From NCBI RefSeq assembly GCF_033473495.1, contig NC_088935.1, positions 4,092,001 through 4,156,000 on the forward strand: a DNA stretch of 64,000 nt, in the 5' to 3' direction. Below the pieces are notes generated by a model, which saw nothing but the letters and a program-made list of their open reading frames with translations, had not been told where the DNA came from and made no database searches. This stretch comes from Cercospora beticola. Taxonomy: Eukaryota > Ascomycota > Dothideomycetes > Mycosphaerellales > Mycosphaerellaceae. Positions 21,320 to 34,168 of this stretch are shown here, one piece after another; position 1 is the first letter of the stretch, and each line of letters opens with the position of its first letter. The translations under genes and the position numbers were made by a program.

Positions 21320-21972
21320 GAAGACACTGAATGGGGTGCTGAGGCCAAGCAGCAAGATGCGTCAGGTGGATGGGCGGAGAACGTCGCCGGTACCACTACT
21401 TTCGAGTCCAACGTTGACAGCGGAGCTGGATGGTAGACAATGGCTCGGCGACGATAGGAAACCAGGCTCCTGAAGCATCGGATGCGCTGGACGAAGTACA
21501 GATCATGAACCAAAAAATTGCGTTAGACGAGGAGAAGCCGCCGACTGGCTGAAACAACGTAAGCGTAGAAAATCCAGTCTTGCTGGCGTAACTCGGTGCC
21601 ATGATTTCACGTTTGACTCTCGTGTCTTTGCCTTTCATATAGTCGCGATGTTCTCGGATTCTCTCGTTCGTTGCCAACTGTGCCGAACACGCCCTATCGA
21701 TTGAATGCGGGCAAGCTATCTCATGACTAAGAAATACGAGTTCAGGCTTGGAAGAATAGCTTGGACGCTCGTGCAATATCTGTACCGGGCCGGTGCATTT
21801 AGCATTGCATTGTGTATTGATAGCTTTTCTCAACTTCTCTTCGGGAATCATCAAGCAGTATTTGTGCTGTCTTTTGCTGACACGGACCTCGCGGTGAGCT
21901 GAGAGGTGCCAAGAGAAAAGCACTTGCCATCCGACCTTCCACCGACCGCCGGATTTCGACAACTCTTGCACC
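21320..21972. other. intergenic between eS10 and the amidohydrolase
   Basis: eS10 3' flank and upstream region of the next gene. A long minus-strand frame here lacks any family signal and overlaps the next gene's exon 1, so I do not call it. Confidence 0.45.
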
Positions 21973-23743
21973 ATGTCCTTCTCCTTTGCATCAACATCAA
22001 CATGTAGACGCCTCGCGAATGCCGCATCCGCGGCTCGAAGATACACTCGAACACCGTCACTGTCTGTGAGAGCGGCTCAGACCTCTCAACAGTCACAATG
22101 GCGCGCATTTGCCAGTACTCCAAGACGCGACATTGCCGTCTCGGAGATGTCTGAACGCGACCTGTCAAGCCTCAAAATTGACCAGGAACGACTGATGAAC
22201 GATATTCATTCCACGAGCGAGTGGGGTAAGGGAGAGCGATGGGGCGAGTAAGTCATCACCCTTCCATTCCTGCTGCTGGCGGCGTGGCACTCACTCCACG
22301 CCCACCGGCAAAATGACCTGATGAATTTCGAAATATGCACACCAATTTTTATTGTCTTATCCTCGTCTCGGGGAACTGGTGATTGTTCGAACGGCCAACT
22401 GAAATGACATACATTCTGCACTTTCTCGATTTGGACAGCTGGTTCGCAAGAAACTCGCTGACATATCTGCCAGAGGCCCAACAGAAATCGGCATGGCCAG
22501 ATTATCGCTCTCTGATACCGATAAACAAGCTCGGGACTGGTTCGCAGAAACCACGAAAGCTCTCGGTTGCAAGGTCCATTATGATGCGATGGGTAACCAG
22601 TTTGCCGTCCGGCCTGGCCTAAAGGAAGGCCACCCGACCTTTGCTGGAAGCCATCTCGACACACAGCCTAGTGGAGGTCGCTATGATGGGATCCTCGGCG
22701 TGACAGCTGCAGTAGAAATGCTCAAGACCCTCAACGACAACTGGGTCGAGACAAATTATCCCGTAGGCGTAGTGAACTGGACCAATGAAGAAGGTGCAAG
22801 ATTTCCAATGTCCATGGTCTCATCCGGCGTTTGGGCTGAGTCTGTCCCACTGGAGACAGCACACAATCTCAAGTCTGTGATACCCGCCAATGATACTGCC
22901 ACAATGAAGAGCGAACTTGAACGGATCGGCTACCTGGGCAGTACACCCGCCAGCTACAAGTCCACACCCATGGCTGCTCATTTTGAACTCCACATTGAGC
23001 AAGGCCCCATCCTCGAAGCCGAAAACCGCCGCGTAGGAGTCGTCAAAGGCGTCCAAGCATACAAGTGGTTCACCCTCACCGTTAAAGGCCGCGACGCCCA
23101 CACCGGCGCAACAAGTTTCGCACATCGCGCAGACTCCCTCTTGACAGCATCGAAAATGATTCTTGCAAGTCATAGAATCGCCCACCGCCACAACGCCCTC
23201 GCTTCTACAGGAATCTTGACCCTCAGACCAGGCTCCACGAACACAGTCCCAGGCCACGTCCAATTCTCCCTGGACATCCGCTCCCCTCGAGACGAAGTCG
23301 TCGAAGCCGTGGAAGCAGAATGCAAATCCGCCTTTTCGGCAATCGCCTCAGGCCAAGACGTCGAAGGTGTGAACGCCGAATGTGCTCCCTCAGACCGCCA
23401 ATGCACAGTCTCCTGGCGCACAGACTTCGTGTCTCCCGCGACATACTTCCACGAGGACTGCATCAAATGCGTACAAGACGCAGGCAGTGCCCTTTGCGGC
23501 GAGAGCGAGGTCAAAGGATTAGACATTGGGGCTTGGGGAAAATTTATGACATCTGGAGCTGGTCATGATTCGGTTTATGCAAGTAAGAGGTGTCCTACGA
23601 CGATGGTCTTTGTGCCTTGTAGAGATGGCGTCAGTCATAACCCAGCGGAATACTCGAGTCCGGAGGCTTGCGCGGATGGGGCGAATGTTTTGATGGGTGC
23701 GGTATTGAGGTATGATCTTTTGAGGGGTGAGAGAGGACAGTAG
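21973..23743 (+). CDS. beta-ureidopropionase / N-carbamoyl amino-acid amidohydrolase (M20 family)
   Basis: Exons 21973-22247 and 22474-23743 encode 514 residues; the 226-nt intron ends CTGACATATCTGCCAG. The first 60 residues are Arg/Ser-rich with few acidic residues, a likely mitochondrial presequence. The di-metal peptidase core shows GSHLDTQPSGGRYDG (His152, Asp163), TNEEGARFP and HIEQGPILE; the dimerisation domain follows (GRDAHTG) and the core closes with SGAGHDSVY. This pattern fits the yeast Pyd3 / bacterial hydantoinase-type carbamoylase branch, which releases CO2 and ammonia from N-carbamoyl amino acids such as N-carbamoyl-beta-alanine in pyrimidine catabolism. The exact substrate is inferred, and allantoate amidohydrolase is a close alternative. 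Confidence 0.85.
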
Positions 23744-24458
23744 CTGCGTGAGACTGGTTGAGACTGGATGAGAGGTGGAGACGGGAGATGGTGAGACATG
23801 TGTATGCGTGGACACTGTATCTCGTGCAATTCAACCAATGCGTGGAGATGGTGGATCTGGTTTCGGCCTGTCGTCTACAGCGTTGCATTGAACGACTCGA
23901 GTCTATGCCTGATAACGCCGAAAGAAGCGAGATCATGGAGACAGAGACAGGCGAACAATGATGTGATAGCTGCAGCCATGTCGAAACCAAACCATCCCTG
24001 CGCGATGATGCCAAGCATTTCCTCTCTCATATCAGCAGGAATGACCTCTTTAGGTATCCTGCTTTGCTAAAGCAGGTGAATAATTGTGTATCAGCTCATT
24101 TCAATGAACACAAACAGCTGCCGAAATATCCTTTGTCAGCGTTCACGTGGAAAGATAGCCGGCATTCGTTCCTGCAGCGCAGCGGCAAATGGCGTGATCG
24201 TAAGCTCTTGTGTCGTACTGCCCGTAGAGCCTCAGCGACTCCATTGTAGGGCGGCACGTCGGTTGCAAGCACAACTCCGAGCAATGAGTTGGCGACTTTA
24301 ATAGCAATGCCACGCGCCCTGCATGGGTACCTGCGTCTCCTGCCAAAGTTCGATCGTTGAGTGTTAGGTGATCTTTCATGCTATAAGGACTTGGTTACTC
24401 GGCACGACACGACATTCTTTTGCTAGCATTTGTCATTGCCTCAGGCGGCAAGGAGAAC
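23744..24458. other. intergenic with FMO upstream region
   Basis: No supported gene. The last part serves as promoter of the flavin monooxygenase; see the TATA-like site at 24382. Confidence 0.45.
24382..24388 (+). promoter_or_regulatory. TATA box-like element before the flavin monooxygenase
   Basis: TATAAGG lies 71 nt upstream of the ATG at 24459, a typical position. Confidence 0.4.
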
Positions 24459-26309
24459 ATGGCGCAGACTCTGAATGTGAAGACTGTTGTAAGTCGACAT
24501 CGAGTTTGAAGATCCAGGCCAAGGTGACCTGTTTGTGCTGATACATTTTTGCTGTGACTTCAGGCCATAATCGGAGCTGGCGTTTCTGGTGTTTCCGCAG
24601 CGATACATTGCAAGCGTGCTGGGCTCGATGTAACGGTCTTTGAACGCAACTCGCAAGCTGGAGGAGTATGGTATGATAATATTGTTCTTGCGCAGAATGT
24701 TGAGCCGAGAGATCAAGGTAGCTGACAGAGAGCAAGAAGGGTCTACGACGAACGCATTTCGAAAGATCCAGCGTACCCTTCGGTACTGCCGTCAGTGGGT
24801 GACTCGCCTGAGTATGACACCCTCGTCAGAGATCGAAATGGCAAAGATGGACCACGAAGAGTCGATAGTCCAATTGAAAGGGATGGTTCGGATCCAGCCA
24901 AGGAGGAGGCTGTCAGCGACGATGATCTTTTGTTGAGCTTCGCACCTCCAGGGTAAGTATCCGCGGCCTCTCGAAATGAGCTTTCGATATGCTGACGTCG
25001 AGCCAAAGACCAGCATACATTGCTCTCAAGAACAATGTCTCAACGATCGAGATGGAGCTCTCAACGCAGAAATGGAAACCTGGCACGGAAGAATTTGTGC
25101 CACACCATGTGCTCGCGGAGTACATCCAAGATACAGCGAGAGCGAATGGTATCCTAGACGTGATCTCTTTTGATTCCCGAGTCAAGCATGTCGAAAAGAG
25201 AGGCGACAAGTGGATTGTCGGCATCGACCAAGTAGCGGGCGACAGGACAATCAGCAGTACCAAGGTGACTAAGTTCAAGTCTCCCATCCGCTTCAAGCTG
25301 ACCTTTGTATAGAAATTCGATTCAGTCGTTGTAGCAGCGGGTCATTATCATGCGTGCAATGTTCCAGACATCCCTGGCTTAGCAGATTGGAAAAAGCACT
25401 TTCCAACACGGGTGCAGCACTCCAAGCGCTATCGCCGGCCGGATCAATTCAAGGACCAGAACGTGCTTCTGATTGGCGCTGGCGTGTCTTCCATGGACAT
25501 TGCTCGAGATCTCTCCAATGCACGTGCGGTATTCCAATCGAGTCGAGGCGGGCCTTACGATTTGCCGGAAAGCATGCTCTTAGAGAACAGTGCTCGAGTC
25601 GATGGAGTCGAAAAGTTCGAACTAGACGATGGCGCAGAGTTGTCGGGTGATAACAGCATCAAAGGAACTGTCACCCTTCGATCGGGGAGGAAGCTTTGCA
25701 ACCTTCACCACGTCATTGTGTGTACCGGCTACCATGTGTCACTGCCATTTATGCGTCAGTACCATCAAGACGGCGTGAGTGCGGAGCACGCCAGCGAGGA
25801 GGCCATTGTCACAAATGGCCAAGTGACACACAATCTCCACAAAGATATATGGTAAGTACGCCGCTTGCTCAGGTTGGGCGCATGCTGACCAGTCCAGGTA
25901 CATTCCAGATCCAAGTCTTGCATTCATCGGCGTGCCTTACCATGTGGCGACTTTCAGTCTGTTCGAATTTCAAGCAGTTGCTCTGTCACTGGTCTTGTCA
26001 GGGCGAAGTCCTCTGCCATCCAAGGAGGAGATGCGTGAGGAATATGATGAGAGGATAAGAGAGAAGGGGATTGGGCGTAACTTCCACTCATTGAGAGGCG
26101 ATGGCAGGGAAGCGTTGTATGTCCAAGAGCTTGCCGACTATGTCAACGGACAGATGTCGAAGCGAGGCGAGAGCGCCAGGATGCAGGCGCATTCTCAGAG
26201 CTGGTTGGAGGCATATGAGAGACGAGCTGCTAGGGTGCAAGCTATGCGTGGTCAAACGCGCGACTCGCATATTAATGAGGAGGTCTGGAGCCGCATCTCC
26301 GGGTGTTGA
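24459..26309 (+). CDS. flavin-containing monooxygenase-like protein
   Basis: Six exons: 24459-24488, 24564-24670, 24740-24952, 25009-25264, 25313-25851 and 25898-26309, giving 518 residues. All junctions keep frame, and four of the introns have GCTGAC branch sites. The FAD-binding motif IIGAGVSGVSAA is near residue 13. The second dinucleotide motif LLIGAGVSSMDIARDL binds NADPH in the family. Between them AAGHYHACNVPDIPG fits the FMO region, and the C-terminal half continues with VICTGY and FIGVPYHVATF. FMOs oxidise soft nucleophiles or perform Baeyer-Villiger reactions. The substrate is not predictable, and no neighbouring biosynthetic genes suggest a pathway. Confidence 0.85.
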
Positions 26310-27375
26310 GGTGAAAGAAAGTTGGTCCTAGTGGTGAGACAGGAGGGAGAGTGCAGGAGGGTCCAGAGGAGAGCTGTGGAGTGGGAGTCATTGCGCCAAT
26401 GGACGAGTACCTTACAGCGTGAGCGTTAAAGGATATCATGGACCAGGTGCAATAGAACAGAATAGAGCTGCCTCTGACATTGACAGTAGCAGGTGTCGTA
26501 TGCATGTGCGGGATATGCGCAGCCCGTTGGCAGCCTGAGACTCTCAGGGTCGTCGCGGTGTGCTGGCGATTCATGTCCCAAGCTGAGGTGCAATCGGCGA
26601 ACGCAGCAAGCCAAGCAAGGATTCTGCCCGGCGCGACACACGGCGGAGCGGAGAGCGTCTGGACGGGGCATTGCAGCGCGTCTGTACGCGTCAATGCGGC
26701 CGTTGATGTGAGTTCTGTGGTGATGTACGAGATCGAGCGGGTAGTGTGGTTCGGGAGTGAGTAGTGTCCGAGGCGTGGTGACTCGGGCAACGGCGGTGGA
26801 GAGTTCATGTGCGAGTGGCAGCATCAGCAGACGAGCACGTGTCGGATCAGATGGCGTGCATAATAGTATAACGCACATGCACGTTGCATGGTCAGCAGCA
26901 GCAGGATGAATGGACAAGAGCAGCGACGCGTCGGCGCAGAGTGCTTGCTGCCAGCGGGGCTGTCTTGGACCCAAGTCTGCGTCTGCGTGTCGTAGCGTGT
27001 TTGAAGCGAATCGAGCGATGTCTGATGATCCTCTGCCTCGCCCACCACCGCACCACCTCCCCTTTGGCTGCTGCACGCATCTCTGGGCCTCGCTGTTGCA
27101 GCTCCCTTGCTACCACCCAGATTCCTGCTGTTTGGGCTGAACCTTCAGCACGCAGCACTCCCGGTCACCCACCTATGCGCATACCCTGCACCTGAGAGCC
27201 TCGTTCCCACCATTTGGGCATTCCTCCAGCTCCACACCCACGGCATTCTCGCGGCAGTCGATCTCGATGATCTGAGTGTCACACTGGACGACCACAACGC
27301 TGCCTGATACAATACCTGTCCCATTTTGTCGCTATACAATCGACTGGCCACGAGCCAGCTTCACTGCCCAACAAC
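26310..27375. other. 1.1-kb intergenic region upstream of CAC2
   Basis: Several overlapping frames on both strands, the longest on minus at about 26426-27076, are compositionally biased (His, Arg, Cys) and match no family. Nothing else is recognisable. It presumably holds the CAC2 promoter and leader. Confidence 0.4.
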
Positions 27376-29896
27376 ATGAAAGCCGCTCCGCTACTCGTGT
27401 CCTGGCACGACGACAACAGCCCCATCTACTCTGCACATTTTGAAGCTCAGGGCAAAGGCAGGCTGGCAACTGCAGGTGGGGATTGCAACGTACGGGTAGG
27501 TGGCAGTAACAGAAGTAGCTCGATGGAGGTGATAAAGACTGACCGGAGCTTCAGATCTGGAGTGTCGAGAGCAATGGGGAGGAACGAAAAGTGACCTACT
27601 TGTCCACCCTCAAGAAGCACACGCAAGCCGTCAATGTAGTGCGATGGTGTCCTCGCGGTATGCAATATCCTCTCCACCAACATCGAATACGACTAAATCT
27701 CGACAGGTGAACTGCTTGCCTCCGCCGGTGACGATGGCAACGTCCTTCTCTGGACCCCGGCCGATAATCCAGCATATGCTTCGGCATTCGGCGATGATGC
27801 GCAAGAGGATGTTGAACATTGGCGGGTCAAGACGATGTGCAGGTCAAATACTGGCTCAGAGATATACGACTTGGCCTGGTCGCCAGACGGATTGTTTTTC
27901 ATCACGGGAAGCATGGACAATGTGGCACGGATATACAATGCCTCAACAGGTAAGCAAGCTGATTTGTACAGCCATTCAGATCTCGAAGCTGACATCAAGC
28001 AGGACAAACGGTTCGCCAGATCGCGGAGCACAATCACTATGTGCAAGGCGTCGCATGGGATCCGCTGAACGAATATGTCGCGACGCAATCTTCCGACAGA
28101 TCGATTCACATCTACACATTGAAGACGAAAGACGGCCAATTCTCGCTCAGCCAGCACAACAAGGTCACCAAAATGGATCTGCCAGGAGGACGACGCATCT
28201 CTTCCAGCAGTCCTGCACCTCCTGACTTTGGTGGTCACCGGGCGTCTTTCGTGCAAGACTTGGTGGCAGAAGCCATTGGCTCACCAAAACCCTCCGCACC
28301 AGGCACGCCACAATCGTTGGCACTTCCGATGAACCCACCACCAACATCTCACAGTCGACGCTCTTCCTTTGGATCCCAATCTGTGCGCAGATCAGTCTCA
28401 CCTAGCCCATCTATGCCGCTCCCTGCCGTGATGCCTTCGGCTTCGCCGAGCTTATCGGGCGGTCTTAGCATGGGTTTAGGCGTTCGAAACACCAACATCT
28501 ACGCGAATGAGACCTTCACCTCATTCTTTCGCCGCCTGACATTCACTCCAGACGGAAGTCTGCTGCTGACGCCCGCCGGTCAATTCAAGACGACTCACGC
28601 TGCTTCTGATGGCAGCAAGAATACAGATGAGATTATCAATACCGTGTACATCTACACCAGAGCTGGATTGAATAAGCCTCCAGTGGCCTATCTTCCAGGG
28701 CACAAGAAGCCGTCTATCGCGGTCAAGTGTTCGCCTGTCCTTTACCAAATTCGGGCCTCAAACGTGGAAACAAAAGAAATCACCATCGATACACGCACCG
28801 AAGATGACTTGCCACCCCTGCCAGAGCCGGTCATGCCAACAAAAGCTCCGACTTCGCACTCGGCAATGGAACCACCTCCTCTGACCAGTGCACCCTCACC
28901 AGCCCCTAGTGCGGGAACCACGGCAGCATCACCTCGACCACGCGCCGATTCTGAGTCCACTCCATCAACACCCCTGCCGCCTCCAGGGCCTGTGCCTGCC
29001 TTTGGTCTTCCATATCGAGTAGTATACGCTGTTGCTACTCAAGATGCCGTTCACTTGTACGACACGCAACAGCAGAAGCCTTTGTGCGTAGTAAGCAATC
29101 TGCATTACGCGACCTTTACAGATCTGAGCTGGTACGTCTCATGTTCGAATTCTACATTCCATTGTGCTGACTGCGATACAGGTCGAGTGACGGGCAGACA
29201 CTGTTGATGACCTCAACAGACGGCTTCTGCTCAGCCCTAACCTTTGCTCCGGGTGAGCTCGGCACCATCTATCAACCTCCTACAAACTCTGCCAGCACCA
29301 GGCCGTCACCTGCACCAATATCTGTAGCCAAGGCAAACTCTACGGCCTCGACTCCACAACCTACTCCCACTGGTGTGAGTGCTACTGCTACAGTACAGCC
29401 GGCCGCGAGCAGCAATGGAACCGCGGTGCCATCATCAAAAGCCCCTCGTGCCTCGCCGTCACCATTCACTACGATCACCGGTCATGTTGGCGGACGCCCT
29501 GCGAGCCCTGCACGAAGCATGTCACAATCGAGCATAGCAACCGATGCCAGCTTTGCACGAGTACCAGATCAGAACGCACCACCTGTCATGAACAATCCAA
29601 CGCCTTCGTTGACTCCGTTGCCATCGATAGCAGCAGCCGGCTCCGGGACCTCAAGCATGCCTCTGTTCACACCTCCGCAAACGCCAGGGCAATCCGCTGC
29701 CGCTATGGCTGCAGTGCCACAGGTGCCCGCTCCAGTCTCTGGTGTAAAGAGGGAAAGTAATGCCGGCGTGGCACCTGAAGGGGATGAGCAAGGTCGTGAG
29801 AAGAGGCGACGGATTGCCCCAACGCAGGTCAGTGATGACGTTCCGGCTGTGGCTCCACCACCTCCCCCGGCGCCGAAGGACAGCACGAGTCAATGA
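27376..29896 (+). CDS. CAC2: chromatin assembly factor 1 subunit B (Cac2/p60)
   Basis: Five exons: 27376-27495, 27555-27657, 27707-27949, 28003-29131 and 29182-29896, giving 769 residues. It is a WD40 beta-propeller protein beginning MKAAPLLVSWHDDNSPIYS, with repeats seen as GRLATAGGDCNVRIW, ELLASAGDDGNVLLW, LFFITGSMDNVARIY and EYVATQSSDRSIHIY. After an insertion rich in Ser and Pro the propeller resumes at RVVYAVATQDAVHLYD and LSWSSDGQTLLMTSTDG. A long disordered Pro/Ser/Thr/Ala tail follows. CAF-1 deposits H3-H4 behind replication forks with PCNA. Repeat order and N-terminus favour Cac2 over Hir1/HIRA. It converges on RIX7. Confidence 0.9.
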
Positions 29897-30383
29897 CATT
29901 TGCGATGAGGAGTGCGCATCTATTTTTCCGTGGGTTGCAGATTTAGCCAGGCGTTCGGGTGAAATGAATGGAATGTGTAATATTACTTGTGTGTTCAGTA
30001 CCGAAGTGCGCAGCTGCTGGCCGTCTATGATTCCAGCATAGCGGGAATGGACAGGAAGGATTCGGCACGAGCGATACACACGCTTGTACGCACAGATAGA
30101 ATTGTAATGATAGTACAGTGACGGACGAAGGACAATGACAGCTGAATGAGTGGTAACACTTTGCTTGCTCCCAATTGTGCAATGACTTTCTCCAGACGTG
30201 CAATAATTTTCTATTTTCTTTTTCACCAACTACAACCCCATCTCACGCTCTCCATTTTCTCTCTGCTGCACATTTTCTCCGCATCCCCACCCTCGTTGCC
30301 TCCGCGTTCCTCGTTCAAACGGAGAAAACGCAGAACGACTACCAAAAGTGAACATATATACCTCACTTCCCACTGCTCACTTT
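29897..30383. other. intergenic between convergent CAC2 and RIX7
   Basis: Holds the 3' flanks and presumably terminators of both genes. The part near 30190-30330 is CT-rich. No gene is seen. Confidence 0.4.
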
Positions 30384-32984
30384 CTACCTCTGCCCAAACT
30401 TCTTCGCCAATTTCCTATAACGCTCCGCATCCCTCACACTTCCCCTCATTTTGCCTCTCACTGCGAAGAAATCCCTCAGTTCCAATTGCGTTCCTTCCCT
30501 TTCGATGACGTTTTGTGCAGCGGCTTGGACTAAAGCCCCTAAGTCCGCGCCGCTAAAGTCCTCGCAGCTGTGGGCTAGGGCGGTGAAATCTAGGGAGGTG
30601 GTCATATCCGTGTCTCCGTTGCGTGAAAGTGCTTCTGAGGTGCCAGGGGTGGATGAGTCGGTAACTGACGCGGTGAAGAACGTCGGAGAAAGCGGTTTGT
30701 CCTTTAACAACGCGCGAAGGATGTCTCCTCGCTCTTCGGGACCGGGTAAGTCAACGAAAAGTTGGGTGCCGAGGCGGCCGGGGCGAAGCATTGCGTCGTC
30801 GATCATGTCTGGACGGTTCGTGGCTGCGATGATGTAGATTCCCATTCTGGTGTCGAGACCGTCCAGCTCGGTGAGCAGAGTGTTGACCACGCGAGCGGAA
30901 GCCTCGCTGCCGGAGTCTGTGTCGCGTTTTGGAACGAGAGCGTCGAGTTCGTCGAAGAAGATGACGCAGGGGAGGGAGGAGCGGGCGCGGGAGAAGACTC
31001 GTCGGACGGCGGCTTCGGATTCTCCGACGAATTTGTTGAGGAGTTCGGGGCCTTTGATGGAGATGAAATTGGCGTGGGATTCGGCGGCAGCGGCTTTGGC
31101 GAGCAGGGTTTTGCCGCAGCCGGGCGGGCCCCAGAGGAGTACTCCCGAGGAGGGGGAGATGTTGAGGGCTGTGTAGAGGTGAGGCTTGGCAATGGGGTGG
31201 ACAATGTTGCGGATGAGCTCCTTGCGGACGGCCTGTAGGGCGCCGATGTCTTTCCAGGAGACGGTAGGGACTGTAGTGAAGCCTTCGCGCTTGGATGAGG
31301 GCGTGATACCTGGGAGAACGGAGAGGAAGTCGGTCATTGTGAGAGTGATAGTCTCGAAGCCCGGTGGCCGGGGAAGCGTTCGAGCCTGAGACCGGGCAAC
31401 GAGGCGGCGGAATTCGACGATTTCGGAGCGGTTAGAAGGAGTGTGCGGCAACTGTAATTCCGCGGCTTGTTGTTGCAAAGCGCCCATCAGGCGCTCCATC
31501 TGGTGAGCCCCAGCCTTTCCGACCAAATCGTGTAAATCGGCGCCAACAAAGCCTGCCGTGAGTTTGGCCAATTGCTGGAAATCGATATTGGAGGTTGGCA
31601 TCTTGCGTGTTTGTGTCTCGAGAATGCGCTGGCGAACTTCTTCATTTGGAACTCCTGTACTGACTGTCAGCTTCTCTGTCCGCTAAAAAGCTCGTGCGGG
31701 CAGCCTGGGCCGGTAGTGGTTGGCGTGGTCGTCGTGCATATTCAGAGACATCTGCATGTCGAAGCTCTGACTCTGTTCTGCTACCAAAAACCGTTTGGCT
31801 CTTGTCTTGACCTCCACTGCCGTTGCTAAGTGCCATCGCGCAGAAGCATACCCGTACAAGCACGAACTTACCGATATTGATCTCTGTTCCAAATCGTCCA
31901 CCTCTTCGTAGCGCTGGGTCAATGCTGTCCGGGCGATTCGTAGCAGCCAGTACTACAACAGGTTTCTCTCCCTCGCGATTCAGCTCGTCGATACTCACGA
32001 GTAATTGTGCCACTATTCGCTTCTCCATCTGGCTCTGACTGGAATCTCGCTTCGGTGTGATGGCATCAATTTCGTCGATGAAGATCAGGCAGGGTGCATT
32101 CTTCTTGGCCTCTTCGAAGCGATCTCGAATCCCCTTCTCTGATTCGCCGCTCATGCCAGACACGATCGAAGGGCCCAATATCTCGACAAAGGGGACTCCC
32201 ATCTCAGCAGCGACCGCCCGCACAAGCATTGTTTTACCGCATCCCGGGGGGCCATGAAGGAGAATGCCTTTGGGCAATGGAATGTGAGCTTCGCGGAACT
32301 CTTCATAAAAGCACATCGGTGCCATCAATGTCCTGTTCAGCTGGTCGATGACCTCTTTCATGCCGCCGATATCCTCTAAACTCACGTCGGACGGCGGCTC
32401 AATATTCGTCTGTGGCTTCGAGTCGTCATTGCCGCGTTTTTGGCGCTTCGGCAGAGCTTCGCCATTGGCTTTGCGTCTCTTGCTCAGCGATTCATCTCCC
32501 GTTGTCTGTGGTGGGCTTGGTGGGCGCGCTGGTGCCAAGTTCTGTCGGAGACTGCGGTTCATGAGATCTGCTTGGCCGTCGCTCTCCGGAATTGCGTCTT
32601 CAATAATCGCGTCTGAGTCAACTTCCTCGCCTTGGTCGATGCCAATAAAATCGAGAACGCGCTCGATACTGGCGTGGAGAGTCTTTTTTGGTCGTCGCTT
32701 GAGTGAGGAATTTGATCTCTGTAGCGCGTTATAGAGGTCACCAGTTGTTGGTGGTATGCCGTCTGATAAGAACTTTTGAACCTAATCGATAAGATAATTA
32801 GCTGTCTCTGCAAGCATCTCCATAGAAGAATAGAGGGTATTTCAGCTCTCATTGCCTTGCAGTCGGTTCGCAGGACAGAGAAACGCGGGATCTTCGAGCT
32901 CGCGGCGCAAGAACAATGAGAGGCTTGCCAACTTACCACAGTGTGTATCTCGCTATCCAGAGCGCCCTGTAAGCGTACGGCCAT
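30384..32984 (-). CDS. RIX7: Rix7/NVL-type AAA ATPase for 60S ribosome biogenesis
   Basis: Three exons, 32984-32937, 32781-31872 and 31654-30384, give 742 residues. The two introns are unusually long for this window (155 and 217 nt). The N-terminal domain (about 1-150) ends in a Lys/Arg-rich stretch. Two AAA modules follow: the first has Walker A GPPGCGKT at about 193-200, Walker B LIFIDEID and an arginine-finger region ATNRPDSIDPALRRGGRF; the second has Walker A at about 495-502, VIFFDELD and ATNRPDMIDDAMLRPGRL. Linker signatures DIGGMKEVIDQL and DIGALQAVRKEL mark the Cdc48-like branch. In yeast, Rix7 unfolds Nsa1 to release pre-60S particles in the nucleolus. It is head to head with VPS20. 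Confidence 0.92.
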
Positions 32985-33403
32985 GGCCTCTCTGTTGATC
33001 TAAAAGATTGCGAGGCGTCGAAGATGCCCGAGTGAAGTCGAGGAAATTTAGCGGATTTTCGGAGTTCGGCTTCAGCAAAATCTCGAGGCAACTGCAGATC
33101 AGCACTTTCCTCCGTCTCACTGCAACAACTGCTTACATCCTCGTCCATTCGAATAGTGACTCACATCTACCTTCACATTTGGTGTCTTGTCCAAAAGCAG
33201 CGTCTGCCGTCTGGCTCGCATGAGTGCAATACCACGGTGCGGAGTTCGCTTAGATTCACTATCAATCTTATCTTTCGCGAGCCGACCGGCCCATGACGTT
33301 TCGACGCCCGCCAAGCACGCGAGCAAGATGCATGTGATCGCGCCTCGAGTACTCCACGCCATGTCTATCCTCATACCCAGACACGCGCATATGATCGCGT
33401 GCA
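32985..33403. promoter_or_regulatory. shared upstream region of RIX7 (minus) and VPS20 (plus)
   Basis: 419 bp between divergent starts. A long minus-strand frame crosses VPS20 antisense and extends in here, but it has no family features and is treated as a shadow. No specific site is recognised. Confidence 0.4.
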
Positions 33404-34168
33404 ATGGGCAATTCGAGCAGCAAGAACAAAATCTCTGATCAGGACAGGTGAGGTCTGGCGAACAGCATAGCTCCCTTGCGCCCATCACGCTGAACGGAAG
33501 ACATGCAGAGCCATCCTCGACCTGAAGATCCAACGCGACAAACTTCAACAATACCAGAAACGAATCACAACGGTCACGAATCGCGAGACGGAGATTGCGA
33601 AGGAATGCCTTCGGAATGGGAATAAGCAGAAAGCATTGCTTGCTTTGAGGAGGAAGAAGTATCAAGAGTCGTTGTTGTCGAAGACGGATCAACAATTGGC
33701 ACAACTGCAGGCTCTGACGAGTGATGTGGAATTTGCGCTCGTGCAGAAGGATGTGCTGTTCGGGCTGCAGCAGGGCACGGCGGTACTGAAAGAGATCAAC
33801 AAGGAGATTGGTGGGCTGGACAAGGTGGACATGATACTGAGTGAGAGTGAGGAAGCAAGAGCATATCAAGAGGTGAGCACACATTGCTGTGAGTATACGA
33901 ATGAGCAATGGCCGATGATTGGGAACAGGAAGTCAGTGAGATGCTCGCGGGCAAGATGTCCAACGAAGATGAGGATGCTGTGGAGGATGAATTGGAGGCT
34001 ATGGAAAGAGAGCAAAGGCAAGCGCAAGGAGTTCCTAGCATGCCAGATGCGCCAAAGGTCACTGCTGGAGAGCTTCCCGATGCTCCAGTTGAATCGCCCG
34101 AGGAGCGGGCAAAGGCGAGGAGGTTGGCGAGAGCAGCAAGGGAGAAGAGTGAGGCTATACCAGCATGA
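33404..34168 (+). CDS. VPS20: ESCRT-III subunit Vps20 (CHMP6)
   Basis: Three exons, 33404-33447, 33509-33872 and 33929-34168, give 215 residues; the introns are 61 and 56 nt. The N-terminus MGNSSSKNKIS has Gly2 and Ser in the N-myristoylation context used by Vps20 to bind endosomal membranes. The Snf7 core follows: ILDLKIQRDKLQQYQKR, ETEIAKECL, ALLALRRKKYQESLL and EFALVQKDVLFGLQQG. The acidic C-terminal region has EDAVEDELEAMERE and a final segment PEERAKARRLARAAREKSE. Vps20 links ESCRT-II to Snf7 filament growth during multivesicular-body formation. The short first exon is supported by the myristoyl motif and exact frame. Confidence 0.92.

Noticed and set aside
21396..22046. Minus-strand frame of 216 codons between eS10 and the amidohydrolase
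   Set aside because: It overlaps the amidohydrolase first exon and has no recognisable domain or splice context.
6153..26309. A secondary-metabolite cluster made of the GMC oxidoreductase, GH1 enzyme and flavin monooxygenase
   Set aside because: The genes are separated by the transposon island and housekeeping genes, and no core synthase is present.
26426..27076. Minus-strand frame of 216 codons upstream of CAC2
   Set aside because: His/Arg/Cys-biased composition, no domain, and equally long frames on the other strand; no support as a gene.
33117..33908. Long minus-strand open frame (263 codons)
   Set aside because: It lies antisense to the well-supported VPS20 exons and has no family features; it is a shadow frame.
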